Origin: Aneurinibacillus sp. Ricciae_BoGa-3
GTDB taxonomy: Bacteria; Bacillota; Bacilli; Aneurinibacillales; Aneurinibacillaceae
Reading direction: 5' to 3'
NCBI RefSeq assembly: GCF_028421645.1
Contig: NZ_CP116887.1
Location: 4,523,501 to 4,587,500, forward strand
Length of the DNA: 64,000 nucleotides
Shown here in pieces: positions 37,091 through 46,788 of this stretch (its first letter is position 1; each line of letters begins with the position of its first letter). The position numbers and the translations under genes were made by a program. The notes under the pieces were generated by a model, which was not told where the DNA came from, did not search any database, and was given only the letters and a program-made list of their open reading frames with translations.

Positions 37091-37107
37091 TAACTTTTTA
37101 AAAGTTA
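37091..37107. promoter_or_regulatory. 17-base palindrome, candidate operator
   Basis: TAACTTTT-T-AAAAGTTA lies in the intergenic space between the divergent DsbA-like and RarD genes. It is the size and form of an HxlR/MarR-type operator. The rest of the 358-base interval (36985-37342) is AT-rich, with no supported gene. Confidence 0.45.
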
Positions 37108-37342
37108 CTATAAATACTAAACATCGTAGATTGAGGTGTCAAGTGCATGTTTATGTTTGTGTCTTCTGTATATAGCTTTCCACTTTCAATGAGGGATACA
37201 ACAATCGCTATAAGTTTATATCGAATTTTTACTTTTCTAATAACATATCTCCAAATTTACATATGTATTAATTTCTATATAATTTGTTTAGGAGTCTATG
37301 ATTATGATTTCATCGCTACTAGCAGAAAGGATGGCATCGGAA

Positions 37343-38236
37343 ATGAATAAAAAGGGCGCGCTCTATGCGATTTTAGCGTACAGTTCTTGGGGGCTTCTTC
37401 CTTTGTACTGGAAACTATTTGATAAAATGATCGCGACCGAGATACTTGCGCAACGCATCATTTGGTCTTTTGTATTTGTTTTAATTTTGATTGTAGCTTC
37501 TAGAAAGTTAAACGATTTTTTGCAAGCTGCTAAAGACGCTAAACGTTTGTTCATGATGGTTCTGTCTTCGTTGTTAATCACGACTAATTGGGTCGTCTAC
37601 ATCTTTGCTGTGAACTCTGGACACATGGTTGAAGCAAGCCTCGGTTACTACATGAATCCCATTATCAATGTGCTCCTTGGGGTTGTTTTTCTTCGAGAGC
37701 GTTTTTCGCTTTTACGATGGCTTGCAATTGCATTGGCTTTGGTTGGTGTTTCCATCATGACATTCGCATACGGCAAGTTTCCATGGATGGCCTTTATGCT
37801 TGCATTTTCCTTTGGTTTTTATGCACTGGCAAAAAAGAAGGTTTCCGTGGATTCGACTGTGGGTCTTGCTTGGGAAACGATGATCGTTTTCCCGCTCTCT
37901 TTAATTTATGTTATTGTACTTCATGTGAAAGGAACGGACACAGTTTTCACCTTACCTCCTCTTAGCATGGTATTGTTACTTATGGCAGGCGTTGCCACCG
38001 CGACTCCGCTGCTTTGGTTTGGTATTGCCGCTAAGATACTTGACCTTTCTATACTAGGATTCCTTCAATACTTGTCGCCCACAATTACGCTATTGCTTGG
38101 AGTTTTCTTGTATCATGAAATGTTTACAACCATGGATTTGGTTGCGTTTGTTTTTATATGGGGAGCTTTAGTTTTGTTTACGATTCCCCAAATCAAAAAA
38201 CGGACGCAAGCCGGCCTTGTAAGGCAATCGCATTAA
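37343..38236 (+). CDS. rarD: RarD-like EamA family transporter
   Basis: A 297-residue drug/metabolite permease with ten predicted membrane segments in two EamA repeats. The opening GALYAILAYSSWGLLPLYWK and the block LITTNWVVYIFAVNSGH-VEASLGYYMNP are characteristic of RarD. The substrate is not established for the family. ATG 37343 is chosen over the longer frame because GAAAGGATG lies nine bases upstream and the family starts at MNKKG. It ends in a strong terminator. Confidence 0.92.
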   Translation: MNKKGALYAILAYSSWGLLPLYWKLFDKMIATEILAQRIIWSFVFVLILIVASRKLNDFLQAAKDAKRLFMMVLSSLLITTNWVVYIFAVNSGHMVEASLGYYMNPIINVLLGVVFLRERFSLLRWLAIALALVGVSIMTFAYGKFPWMAFMLAFSFGFYALAKKKVSVDSTVGLAWETMIVFPLSLIYVIVLHVKGTDTVFTLPPLSMVLLLMAGVATATPLLWFGIAAKILDLSILGFLQYLSPTITLLLGVFLYHEMFTTMDLVAFVFIWGALVLFTIPQIKKRTQAGLVRQSH

Positions 38237-38321
38237 TGTAACGTTCATGATTTGCAAAGTGGCTTAGAAGAGGCATTGACTCTGAGTGCTCGTGCCTCAA
38301 GCAGTCGGATAGACATTTCAC

Positions 38322-38360
38322 AATAAAAACCGCTATCGAGAAGATAGCGGTTTTTATTAT
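38322..38360 (+). terminator. terminator after rarD (bidirectional)
   Basis: AAAAACCGCTATC-GAGAA-GATAGCGGTTTTTATT, a 13-base perfect stem with A and T runs. Confidence 0.92.
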
Positions 38361-38445
38361 GGAAATCTCTATTTCGGTTTATAAATAAAAGAGCTACTGA
38401 CTGATGTCTAGCGTACGATATCTACATGATTAAACGGTGGGTAGA

Positions 38446-39559
38446 TCAGCTGCGCAGCTGCTGGCGAAGGTAGGCATCGATAAACGGCGTTACATCTCCA
38501 TCCATTACGGCCTGCACGTTGCCTGTTTCTTCGCCGGTGCGGTGATCTTTTACCATACTGTACGGATGGAAGACATACGAGCGGATCTGGCTGCCCCAGC
38601 CGATTTCCTTTTGCTCGCCGCGCAGTTTCGCCGCTTCTTCTTCCTGCTCGCGAATTTTCAGCTCATACAGTTTCGATTTCAGCATTTTCATCGCACGTTC
38701 CCGGTTTTTAATCTGAGAACGTTCGGTCTGGCACGTTACCACTACCCCTGTGGGAAGGTGGGTAATGCGGACCGCTGAATCCGTCGTATTGATGTGCTGC
38801 CCGCCAGCACCTGTCGCACGATACGTGTCAATTTTAAGCTGATCCGGGCGAATTTCTATCTCAATATCATCATCGAGTTCAGGCATCACCTCGCAGGATA
38901 CGAAAGACGTATGCCGGCGGCCTGACGCGTCAAACGGAGAAATCCGCACAAGCCGGTGCACGCCCTTTTCCGCCTTCAGATAGCCATATGCATTGTGGCC
39001 TTTAATGAGAAGGGTCACGCTTTTCACACCCGCTTCATCACCTGGAAGGTAGTTGAGCGTTTCAACTTTGAAACCCTGTTTATCTGCCCAGCGCATATAC
39101 ATGCGCAGCAGCATATCCGCCCAGTCCTGTGACTCCGTACCGCCAGCCCCCGGGTGAATTTCCAGGATGGCATTATTCTTATCATACGGCTGGCTCAGCA
39201 GCAGTTCGAGTTCATAATCGTTGAGTTTTTTATTCAGATCTTCAACAGAGGAAGCGATATCTGGAAGCAGAGACTCATCGTCCTCTTCGGCAGCCAGCTC
39301 CATCATGACCTGAATATCCTCATAAGCACTCTGCATCGCCTTATACGCATCAGCCGCCTGTTTTAAGGCATTTACCTCTGCGATGACTTTCTGGGCAGCA
39401 TCGTTGTCATCCCAGAAATTTGGCACAGCCATTTTTACTTCTAAGGCCGCAATTTGCTTTTCCTTCTCAGGGAGGTCAAAGAGACCCCCTGATATCATCC
39501 AACCGGTTACCGATTGTCGTCATCTGCTGTTTGGCTTCTGTTAAAGACGAAACAGACAT
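38446..39559 (-). CDS. prfB: peptide chain release factor 2, with programmed +1 frameshift
   Basis: RF2 ends translation at UGA and UAA. The first 27 codons ([18 protein letters not shown]...) run from ATG 39559 to CTT, meet an in-frame TGA (39476-39478), and the rest continues in the +1 frame from GAC, giving about 370 residues in all. The slip site AGGGGG-TCT-CTT-TGA-C is the classic RF2 autoregulation signal. Main-frame motifs are the GGQ in [18 protein letters not shown] and the RF2 tripeptide region (SPF near SPFDASGRR). The start is one base past the secA stop, using AGGAGG inside secA. Confidence 0.97.
39475..39490 (-). promoter_or_regulatory. RF2 programmed frameshift site
   Basis: Minus strand: AGG GGG TCT CTT TGA C. 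The AGGGGG acts as an internal Shine-Dalgarno three bases before CTT, and CTT-T permits the tRNA to slip forward over TGA. Low RF2 promotes the shift and so restores RF2. Confidence 0.95.
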
Positions 39560-39560
39560 A

Positions 39561-42077
39561 TTATCCCTCCTGCAATCCGTGGCAGTTCTTGTATTTCTTT
39601 CCGCTTCCGCAGTAGCACGGATCATTGCGGCCTACCTTTGGCTCGTTGCGGCGGGAAGGCTTCTTCGGTGCGGGCTCATCTGAAGCCATAACCGCCTGGC
39701 CTTTTGCAACTTCCTGGCGCTCAAGGTTGTTTCCAACTTGGGCCTTCATGATGTAGGTTGCCACTTCTTCTTCAATCGTGGCAATCATTTCATTGAACAT
39801 CTCGAAGCCTTCCATCTGGTATTCACGCAGCGGATCGGTCTGGCCATACGCGCGAAGGTGGATACCCTGGCGGAACTGATCCATGGCATCGATATGCTCC
39901 ATCCACTTGCTATCGACGGCACGGAGAACGACAACCTTCTCGAACTCGCGAATGGTTTCATCGCCGATTTCGGCTTCGCGCTGGGTGTACAGATTTTCAA
40001 CCAGTTCCCGAATAATAGAAACAATCTCTTCTTTATCCTTACCCCAAATGTCCTTTTTATCCAGCTGGCCTTCATACAGGAAGGTGCCGTTAAAGTGATC
40101 CATTAGCGCATCCAGATCCCATTCTTCCTGGACCACTTCATCCGGACAGTGCGCGTCCACCAGACGCTCGGCATGGGACATAATCATACCAATTACAACA
40201 TCACGCAGCGATTCGGACTCAAGCACTTCCCGGCGCTGCTTGTAAATAACAGTCCGCTGCTGGTTCATGACATCATCATACTGCAGGACAACCCGGCGCA
40301 TATCGAAGTTCGCACCTTCCACACGCTTCTGGGAAGATTCAATCGCACGTGAAACCATTTTACTTTCAATCGGCATATCCTCTTCCATACCGAGCCGGTC
40401 CATCATGCTCATAATGTTTTCTGAACCAAATTTGCGCATCAATTCATCTTCCAGCGAAATAAAGAACTGGGATGAACCTGGATCTCCCTGGCGCCCGGCA
40501 CGACCGCGCAGCTGGTTGTCGATTCGGCGGCTTTCGTGCCGCTCCGTACCTATAATATGAAGGCCCCCGATTTCCGCGACACCCTCACCTAACTTAATGT
40601 CGGTTCCGCGTCCGGCCATGTTAGTCGCAATGGTAACCGCGCCCCGCTGTCCGGCAGCCGCAACAATTTCAGCCTCACGCTCGTGCTGTTTGGCATTGAG
40701 CACATGGTGAGGAACGCCCTGTTTGCGAAGCAGGTCGGAGATTAACTCTGATTTCTCAATGGAAGTCGTACCTACAAGCACCGGGCGGCCTACTTCATGA
40801 TGCTTGACAATATCCTTTACAACCGCATCGTATTTCCCTCGTTCGGACTTGTAAATCGCATCCGGCTTGTCCTCCCGGATAACCGGTTTATTGGTCGGGA
40901 TGACGATAACCTCGAGGCCGTATATTTTCTTGAACTCTTCTTCCTCTGTTTTGGCCGTACCGGTCATTCCGCCCAGTTTATCATACATACGGAAGTAGTT
41001 CTGAAGCGTAATGGTAGCCAGCGTCATGCTTTCATTCTGTACAACAAGGCCTTCCTTCGCTTCAATCGCCTGGTGCAGCCCGTCGCTGTAACGGCGGCCC
41101 TGCATTAGGCGGCCGGTGAATTCATCCACAATAATAATTTCACCGTCGCTGACGACATAATCCACATCGCGCTTCATGAGAACGCGGGCTCTGAGCGCCG
41201 TGTTGACATGGTGGTTCAGCAAGATATGTTCTGTGTCATACAGGTTATCAATATTAAAAGCACGCTCGACTTCGCTCACACCCTCTTCTGTGAGCGCGAC
41301 CGAGTTAGCCTTTAAGTCAATGGTGTAATGCTTTTCTTCTTTTAAACGGGTAACAAAACGGGCGGCCACGTAGTACAGCTCGGTTGATTTCTCCGCTTCC
41401 CCTGAGATAATGAGCGGCGTGCGCGCTTCGTCAATGAGAATACTGTCAACCTCATCGACAATACAGTAATTTAGATGCCGCTGTGTCATTTGCTCTTTAT
41501 ACAGCACCATGTTATCCCGCAGATAATCGAAGCCAAACTCATTGTTTGTACCGTACGTAATATCGGCGTCATACACTTCACGTTTTTCTTCGGGCGACAT
41601 ACCCGTCAGGTTCACCGCGCAGGTCAGGCCAAGGAAGTTGTAGATTCGGCCCATCTCTTCCGCGTCGCGTGCAGCCAGGTATTCGTTGACCGTAATCACG
41701 TGAACCCCTTTACCGGCAAGTGCATTCAAATACGTTGGCAGGGTCGCAACAAGTGTTTTACCTTCCCCGGTACGCATCTCGGCAATTCTGCCTTCGTGCA
41801 GAGCCATGCCCCCGATCAGCTGTACATCGTAATGGCGCATGCCAAGAACGCGGCGTGAAGCTTCCCGGCAGACAGCAAATGCTTCGTATAATATATCATC
41901 AAGCGTTTCACCTTTAGCAAGACGCTCTTTAAACTCTTCTGTTTTATTGCGTAATTGTTCATCTGTTAAAGCTTGAATCGAAGGCTCCAGCGCGTTGATT
42001 TTCTCAACCCTTTTGGCGAGCTTTTTTACATCGCGCTCATTGGTATCCCCAACAATTTTTTTGATTAATCCTAACAT
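39561..42077 (-). CDS. secA: preprotein translocase ATPase SecA
   Basis: The motor that drives unfolded preproteins through SecYEG. The 838 residues show Walker A ([14 protein letters not shown]), [13 protein letters not shown] (Walker B), the preprotein cross-linking domain and motif VI ([11 protein letters not shown]). A C-terminal SEC-C zinc motif ([14 protein letters not shown]) binds SecB-like partners and lipids. ATG 42077 has AAGGAG upstream. It is cotranscribed with prfB, as in Bacillus. Confidence 0.98.
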   Translation of the reverse strand: MLGLIKKIVGDTNERDVKKLAKRVEKINALEPSIQALTDEQLRNKTEEFKERLAKGETLDDILYEAFAVCREASRRVLGMRHYDVQLIGGMALHEGRIAEMRTGEGKTLVATLPTYLNALAGKGVHVITVNEYLAARDAEEMGRIYNFLGLTCAVNLTGMSPEEKREVYDADITYGTNNEFGFDYLRDNMVLYKEQMTQRHLNYCIVDEVDSILIDEARTPLIISGEAEKSTELYYVAARFVTRLKEEKHYTIDLKANSVALTEEGVSEVERAFNIDNLYDTEHILLNHHVNTALRARVLMKRDVDYVVSDGEIIIVDEFTGRLMQGRRYSDGLHQAIEAKEGLVVQNESMTLATITLQNYFRMYDKLGGMTGTAKTEEEEFKKIYGLEVIVIPTNKPVIREDKPDAIYKSERGKYDAVVKDIVKHHEVGRPVLVGTTSIEKSELISDLLRKQGVPHHVLNAKQHEREAEIVAAAGQRGAVTIATNMAGRGTDIKLGEGVAEIGGLHIIGTERHESRRIDNQLRGRAGRQGDPGSSQFFISLEDELMRKFGSENIMSMMDRLGMEEDMPIESKMVSRAIESSQKRVEGANFDMRRVVLQYDDVMNQQRTVIYKQRREVLESESLRDVVIGMIMSHAERLVDAHCPDEVVQEEWDLDALMDHFNGTFLYEGQLDKKDIWGKDKEEIVSIIRELVENLYTQREAEIGDETIREFEKVVVLRAVDSKWMEHIDAMDQFRQGIHLRAYGQTDPLREYQMEGFEMFNEMIATIEEEVATYIMKAQVGNNLERQEVAKGQAVMASDEPAPKKPSRRNEPKVGRNDPCYCGSGKKYKNCHGLQEG

Positions 42078-42408
42078 CGGATATCTCCTTCCGGCCGTCG
42101 GTTGCAGGTAGGACGGCAGAGTATGCTCTCTAAATTTTCATTTTATCAGTATCACGGATGCTTGACAAGGAAGGCTGCGCCGGTCAAATCCGGATAGAAG
42201 TGGAAAATGCCATTTTTGGTGGAGGATTTATCAAATCAGCAATTAAAGGGGGCGTGCAGAAACGGGAAAAGACGCCGGGTAAACGGCGCCTTTCTGATCA
42301 CAGAGGATAAGAAGAAGAAGCGCGTAGATGCGGGCCTTTTCTTATTCCTTCCTTATTATATGGCTAAAATTATGTGTCTAAAACATCACAATTGAATTCT
42401 GCTGAACA
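42078..42408. other. secA-hpf intergenic, terminator plus secA promoter zone
   Basis: The hpf end is followed by an AT-rich stretch, then a terminator at about 42266-42293 (AGGCGCCG / CGGCGTCTTTT on the minus strand). The remaining 190 bases before secA should hold its promoter, but I see no clear hexamer pair. No gene is supported. Confidence 0.5.
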
Positions 42409-42966
42409 TTAAACCCGCTCGGGCTCGATGAGGCCATAGCGCCCGTCTTTGCGGCGGTACACCACGTTTACTTCATCGGTTTCAGCATTGCTGAATACAT
42501 AGAAGCTGTGGCCAAGCATATCCATTTGAAGAACCGCTTCTTCCGCATCCATAGGCTTGAGGTTGAATCGCTTTGTTCTCACAACGGAAATGCCTGCGTC
42601 ATCTTCTTCCTCTACTCCGTTCTCCTGAGGTTCAAGCTCAACAAAAAGCGGGGCGGGTGATCCAGTCTGACGGCTTTTGCGGTTTACTTTTGTTTTATAT
42701 TTGCGAATTTGACGTTCTAACTTTTCAACTACCAGGTCAATGGCTGCATACAGGTCGCTATGCGTATCTTCCGCACGCAGGATTAAACCCGGCATCGGAA
42801 TGGTAACCTCTACAGTCTGTTCGCCGCGCAGCACGCGCATGGTAACATGGCAGGTAAATGAGGAAGTATTTTCGAAGTATTTCTCCAGCCGCCCAAATTT
42901 CTTCTCTGCGTAATCGCGAAGCGCTGGTGTTACTTCAATGTTTTCTCCACGGACGATGTAATTCAT
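42409..42966 (-). CDS. hpf: long-form ribosome hibernation promoting factor
   Basis: HPF dimerises 70S ribosomes into inactive 100S particles in stationary phase. The 185 residues are the long form: an N-terminal RaiA/S30AE domain (residues 1-100; NYIVRGENIEVTPALRDYAEKK), a linker, and the C-terminal dimerisation domain (about 125-185; VVRTKRFNLKPMDAEEA, LLGHSFYVF-like MLGHSFYVFSN). AAAGGAGG precedes ATG 42966. Located upstream of secA, as in many Bacillales. Confidence 0.96.
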   Translation of the reverse strand: MNYIVRGENIEVTPALRDYAEKKFGRLEKYFENTSSFTCHVTMRVLRGEQTVEVTIPMPGLILRAEDTHSDLYAAIDLVVEKLERQIRKYKTKVNRKSRQTGSPAPLFVELEPQENGVEEEDDAGISVVRTKRFNLKPMDAEEAVLQMDMLGHSFYVFSNAETDEVNVVYRRKDGRYGLIEPERV

Positions 42967-43158
42967 AATGGATACTCCTCCTTTCGTCTATGCTTAATTA
43001 TTCCCTATTCACTTCTGTAAATCCTTCTCGGCCGCAGAATTTTTTTCCCTAAAATTTCCCCAATTTAAGTTAGTTAGAAGCAGAAGAGTTACCTTGTGAT
43101 GCTATAAAATATGGTATAAATAAGAATAGAAGTGCTTTCCCAACTACAAAGGGGTGGA

Positions 43159-44232
43159 ATGAAGATGCCACAGGCTATATCATATGAACTGATCGGACAA
43201 ATATTGGAGACTGATATCTATAACGAGCAGGGAATTCTGCTGCTTAGCGCAGGCAAATCCATCACAGCTACGGATCTGGATTTATTGCTGAACAGCAACG
43301 TCCACGAAGTCTCCATTCGAGAGCCCGTGTTCGATAACCTATCAGAAGAGATCATGGATGAAATCCATACTGTCTGGGCATACAACCCTGTTCAGGCAGG
43401 CCTATATAAAAAGACGCTGTCTCAGATTAAGCAGCTTTTTTTGGAAACCAAAACAGGCAATCCGCCCAATACGGATGAGATTACGCGCCGTTTCTCCCCT
43501 CTAGTCGAGCAGGCGCTGGAAACCCCAACGATCATCCATCCGCTGCAAAGTATGAAAGGAAAAGATGAAATCACATTTCGACACAGCATTAATGTCGGAA
43601 TCTTCTCCGCACTTATTGGCCGCCTGCTATATTTGCCGGACGAAGCATGCCTCGAATTGGGGGAAGCGGGACTGGTGCATGATATTGGAAAAATGCTTAT
43701 CCCGGATGCCATTCTCAACAAGGAATCCGAACTCACTCGCGAAGAAGAAGCGATTATGCGCAAGCATACGCAGCACGGCCATACCATGCTGCTTAGAGTG
43801 CCCGACCTGCCCAAAGCCTATTCTGACGTGGCACTCTTTCACCACGAGCGAATGGACGGTTCAGGTTATCCATTCGGTCTGACGCGGAACAACATTCCAC
43901 TGTCTGCCCAGGTCGTAGCCGTCGCGGATAAGTTTGATGCTCTTTCATCGGACCGGCCTTATCACAAAAAATTGTCGCCGTTTAAGGCGTGCACCTATTT
44001 AAACGAATCTCAATTTAATGGGAGATTAAATCCGGAAATCGTTACGCCCTTTATCTCCTTTGTACTGAAGTCTTATACAGGAGCAACTGTGAGGTTGTCG
44101 ACCGGTGAAGAAGGCGTAATTGTTCTGCACAATGAACAGGAGCCGCTTCGTCCTTTGGTTAAAGTCGAGAATGATGTGTTTGTGGAGTTAAAAGAGGAGC
44201 GGGATATCTACATAGAGGAACTGCTGGTTTAG
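43159..44232 (+). CDS. HD-GYP domain protein, probable cyclic-di-GMP phosphodiesterase
   Basis: A 357-residue cytoplasmic protein. The N-terminal part (1-130) has an SpoVR-free, HD-GYP-associated beta region (LIGQILETDIYNEQGILLLS) seen in many Firmicute HD-GYP proteins. The catalytic domain (about 140-300) shows HSINV, HDIGKMLIP, the helix EEEAIMRKHTQHG, and HHERMDGSGYPFGL with the GYP triad intact. The C-terminal tail has a small beta domain. The metal ligands look complete, so hydrolysis of cyclic-di-GMP is likely, linking it to motility control. AAAGGGG precedes ATG 43159; ATG 43165 is also possible. Confidence 0.9.
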   Translation: MKMPQAISYELIGQILETDIYNEQGILLLSAGKSITATDLDLLLNSNVHEVSIREPVFDNLSEEIMDEIHTVWAYNPVQAGLYKKTLSQIKQLFLETKTGNPPNTDEITRRFSPLVEQALETPTIIHPLQSMKGKDEITFRHSINVGIFSALIGRLLYLPDEACLELGEAGLVHDIGKMLIPDAILNKESELTREEEAIMRKHTQHGHTMLLRVPDLPKAYSDVALFHHERMDGSGYPFGLTRNNIPLSAQVVAVADKFDALSSDRPYHKKLSPFKACTYLNESQFNGRLNPEIVTPFISFVLKSYTGATVRLSTGEEGVIVLHNEQEPLRPLVKVENDVFVELKEERDIYIEELLV

Positions 44233-44246
44233 AAGAAAGGATAGCC

Positions 44247-44273
44247 AAAAACCCCCGGAGTCCGGGGGTTTTA
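44247..44273 (+). terminator. terminator after the HD-GYP gene
   Basis: AAAACCCCCGGA-GTCCGGGGGTTTT, a very strong stem with a T4 tail. Confidence 0.92.
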
Positions 44274-44349
44274 TCGTTGCATCATTCAACCTTATATACG
44301 TTAAGCCTGTAAAGGCTTTCTCATTTTCGTAATGGAAAGGTGATGCGTA

Positions 44350-44547
44350 TTACAGCTTAATTACGTTTGCTGCTTGAGGTCCGCGCGCGCCTTCAACGAT
44401 TTCGAACTCTACGCTTTGGCCTTCTTCAAGCGTTTTGAAACCTTCAGATTGGATTGCGGAGAAGTGAACAAACACATCGTCTCCATCTTCTCTTTCGATA
44501 AATCCAAAACCTTTTTCTGCATTAAACCATTTTACTTTACCTTGCAT
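44350..44547 (-). CDS. cspD: cold shock protein CspD-like
   Basis: A 65-residue RNA chaperone with the RNP1 motif KGFGFIE and RNP2 motif VFVHFSAI, at full family length. It binds single-stranded RNA and reduces secondary structure. ATG 44547 has AAAGGGATG about nine bases upstream. Two ATG codons lie within 10 bases, and the downstream one gives the conserved MQGKVKWFN start. A long leader is usual for cold-shock genes but is not obvious here. Confidence 0.95.
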   Translation of the reverse strand: MQGKVKWFNAEKGFGFIEREDGDDVFVHFSAIQSEGFKTLEEGQSVEFEIVEGARGPQAANVIKL

Positions 44548-44682
44548 CCAATACATCCCTTTCCGAAATAAAGTATGATCAGCATTGCCTCTCACAATTT
44601 GACTATACCATCTGGGAAAACGTCCCGTCAAATGGAATCACTCGACGAATGAATCATAATTTCGACAAGAATAGGCGCATAT

Positions 44683-45360
44683 TTATTCAGTTGCTGTCCT
44701 TTTTTCCATATAGGCGACGAAACGTGAAATAATAAGGGTCAAAATCAAATAGCCGGCAGCCAGTGTCAGGTAAGATTCCCAGCGGGCAAAGGTTGATTTG
44801 GCAGTCGTGTCTCCCGCGTAAGCAAACTCAGGCGCCGCAATGATCGCCAGCAGGGAAGAATCCTTAAGCAGGGCTATAAATTCATTGCCCAATGGCGGAA
44901 TCATCCGTTTAAACGCCTGAGGAAGAATAACATGCCGCATCGTCATTTTTTGGTTCAATCCTAGCGAACGGGCTGCCTCCATCTGGCCTTTGTCGATCGA
45001 CTGGATACCTGCACGGAATATCTCCGCAATATAAGCGCCCGCATTTAGAGAAAGGGCCACAAATCCTGAAAATATAGCAGAAGGCGGTTCCCCGTCTGTG
45101 AACAGCCCCCAAACGCTTGGGATGACTGCATAGTGAATCAGAAGAATCTGCACAAACAACGGCGTTCCACGAAACAACGTAACATAGACAATCGATGGCA
45201 GGCGCATGATAGGATTTTTTGATAACCTGCCCAGCCCAAAAATAAGACCCAGCAGCGTCCCGAACGCTACACCAACCGTCGTGAAAAGAATCGTATATCC
45301 GAAACCTCTTATAAAGAGATCCCTGTATTCATAAATAACGCTCCAATTCAAATGGCTCAC
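44683..45360 (-). CDS. polar amino acid ABC transporter permease
   Basis: A 225-residue inner-membrane permease of the HisMQ type with about five hydrophobic segments. The EAA loop is clear (EAARSLGLNQKMTMRHVILP). GTG 45360 has GAGGGGG almost adjacent, so TTG 45348 is an alternative start. It follows the solute-binding gene on the same strand with a hairpin between. No ATPase gene is in the window next to it. Confidence 0.9.
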   Translation of the reverse strand: MSHLNWSVIYEYRDLFIRGFGYTILFTTVGVAFGTLLGLIFGLGRLSKNPIMRLPSIVYVTLFRGTPLFVQILLIHYAVIPSVWGLFTDGEPPSAIFSGFVALSLNAGAYIAEIFRAGIQSIDKGQMEAARSLGLNQKMTMRHVILPQAFKRMIPPLGNEFIALLKDSSLLAIIAAPEFAYAGDTTAKSTFARWESYLTLAAGYLILTLIISRFVAYMEKRTATE

Positions 45361-45457
45361 TTCCCCCTCAGAGCATGGCCACTTGCCCTCTCCCTAGGCA
45401 GCCTGCCTTCTCACGCATAAATAGTTGCACTTTTTAAAAAATAAAGGCTGACATCAA

Positions 45458-45496
45458 AAGTGCGTTGGCTTTATACAGCAACGCACTTTTGAATGA
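45458..45496 (-). terminator. hairpin between the binding protein and permease genes
   Basis: AAAAGTGCGTTG and CAACGCACTTTT form a 12-base stem with a short T run. It could cut read-through from the binding protein to the permease, or stabilise the upstream message. Confidence 0.65.
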
Positions 45497-45565
45497 CGTA
45501 TTCATTATAACGGATAAAGATTCAAATTAAAACGTTTGATAAAAAGATTTAATTTTTCAATAACA

Positions 45566-46408
45566 TTATTTCGCGTTACCGAAATACTTCTTAAAGATCT
45601 CATCATATTTACCGTTTTGTTTAATGGTTTTTAACCCTTTGTTAATTTGATCAAGCAATTGTTTGTTGCCCTTCTTGACCATGATGCCGTAATGCTCTGG
45701 CTGAACGCTTGGATCCTTAACAACCTTAAAGCCTTTTGTATTTGAGTTTTTGAGATAGTCGTTTAACACACCATTGTCGGCAATTACAGCGTCAACACGT
45801 TTCGCGTACAAATCTTCCACAGCAGAAGGCGTATCGGCATACCCTTTAATGTTTGCACTTCCTTTGCCAAGCACCTTCTCAGCAAGATCCTGCCCTGTTG
45901 TTCCCTTTTGTACGCCCACACGAAGCCCTTTAAGATCATCTGCCTTTGTTACCTTGGAATTTTCCGGCACCATGATGAGCTGATAAGCATCAAAGTATGG
46001 ATCAGAGAAATCGTACAGCTGCTGGCGATCTGGTTTAATGGTGATGGCGGAAACGCCGACGTCTTTGGTTCCTGTTTTAATCGCTTCAAACAGCGGGTCC
46101 CAGCCCGTATGTGCAGCCTGTACATCCCAATTGTTCGCTTCGCCTATCGCTTTAATAATATCCATATCAAACCCTACTGGCACACCATCTGGACCTTGCT
46201 TCTCAAACGGCGGGTATGCTGCGTCCGTACCTACCCGGATTACTTTCTTGGCCGCTGCCCCGTTGGTCTGGCCAGCGGACGACTTCTGGTCGCCAGATGG
46301 TGCCGGGCTTTTGCTTGTTCCGCAAGCTGCTGTAAGCAGCGCCATGATTGCCAGAATGGCAATGATTGGCAACCACTTAAACTCTTTTTTCTGTGTGTTG
46401 TTGTTCAT
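45566..46408 (-). CDS. amino acid ABC transporter solute-binding lipoprotein
   Basis: A 280-residue lipoprotein of SBP family 3 (glutamine-, arginine- or cystine-binding type). The lipobox is LLTAACG near residue 29. The mature part opens with KVIRVGTDAAYPPFE and GFDMDIIKAIGE, and ends with KTIKQNGKYDEIFKKYFG, both family hallmarks. The exact amino acid is not certain. A sigma-A promoter lies about 165 bases upstream. Confidence 0.92.
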   Translation of the reverse strand: MNNNTQKKEFKWLPIIAILAIMALLTAACGTSKSPAPSGDQKSSAGQTNGAAAKKVIRVGTDAAYPPFEKQGPDGVPVGFDMDIIKAIGEANNWDVQAAHTGWDPLFEAIKTGTKDVGVSAITIKPDRQQLYDFSDPYFDAYQLIMVPENSKVTKADDLKGLRVGVQKGTTGQDLAEKVLGKGSANIKGYADTPSAVEDLYAKRVDAVIADNGVLNDYLKNSNTKGFKVVKDPSVQPEHYGIMVKKGNKQLLDQINKGLKTIKQNGKYDEIFKKYFGNAK

Positions 46409-46572
46409 TTAATATCCCCCTAACGTCTGTGTAGATAACATCGTATAAATTTGAATGCAACTGGAGCGAATCGTACGTATGATTTGTATGTACGGCTTTG
46501 TTTTTCCCCTCCTTTATCCTAATAATGCATGAACAGATGTTAGCATTCTTGACATATAAAATTGTTTTTTTC

Positions 46573-46601
46573 ATTATATAGCCCTTTGAACAAGCACGCA
46601 A
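46573..46601 (-). promoter_or_regulatory. sigma-A promoter of the solute-binding gene
   Basis: TTGCGT (46596-46601), 17-base spacer, TATAAT (46573-46578). A leader of about 160 bases follows, with an internal AAAGGAGGGG but no start codon close to it. This 380-base interval (46409-46788) otherwise holds only the hag terminator and no gene. Confidence 0.75.
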
Positions 46602-46714
46602 CGAAAATATTTGAATCAAAGAAATTTTTCACAAACCTTAATCTGGTAACATCCTAAATTACTGGATAAAAGAAAAAATGGGAACCAGCGGGAATCGCTT
46701 GCGTTTCCCGGTAA

Positions 46715-46757
46715 AACCAAAAACCCGGATACGAGGAATAGAGGCTCGTTTCCGGGT
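46715..46757 (-). terminator. terminator after hag
   Basis: ACCCGGAAACGAG pairs with CTCGTATCCGGGT with one mismatch, followed by TTTTTGGTTTT on the minus strand. Confidence 0.9.
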
Positions 46758-46788
46758 AACGGCTTTTAAACGGTTGATTAATTTATAA

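Noticed and set aside
37147..37350. 67-residue open frame before rarD
   Set aside because: AT-rich spacer translation overlapping the rarD start region, without a ribosome site.
38446..39498. prfB as a truncated or broken gene starting at MISGGLFDL
   Set aside because: The in-frame TGA and AGGGGG slip signal form the known RF2 programmed frameshift; the true start is ATG 39559.
42207..42395. 62-residue open frame between secA and hpf
   Set aside because: It crosses the hpf terminator hairpin and has low-complexity basic composition.
46377..46619. 80-residue open frame upstream of the solute-binding gene
   Set aside because: It overlaps the promoter hexamers and the leader, with no ribosome site.
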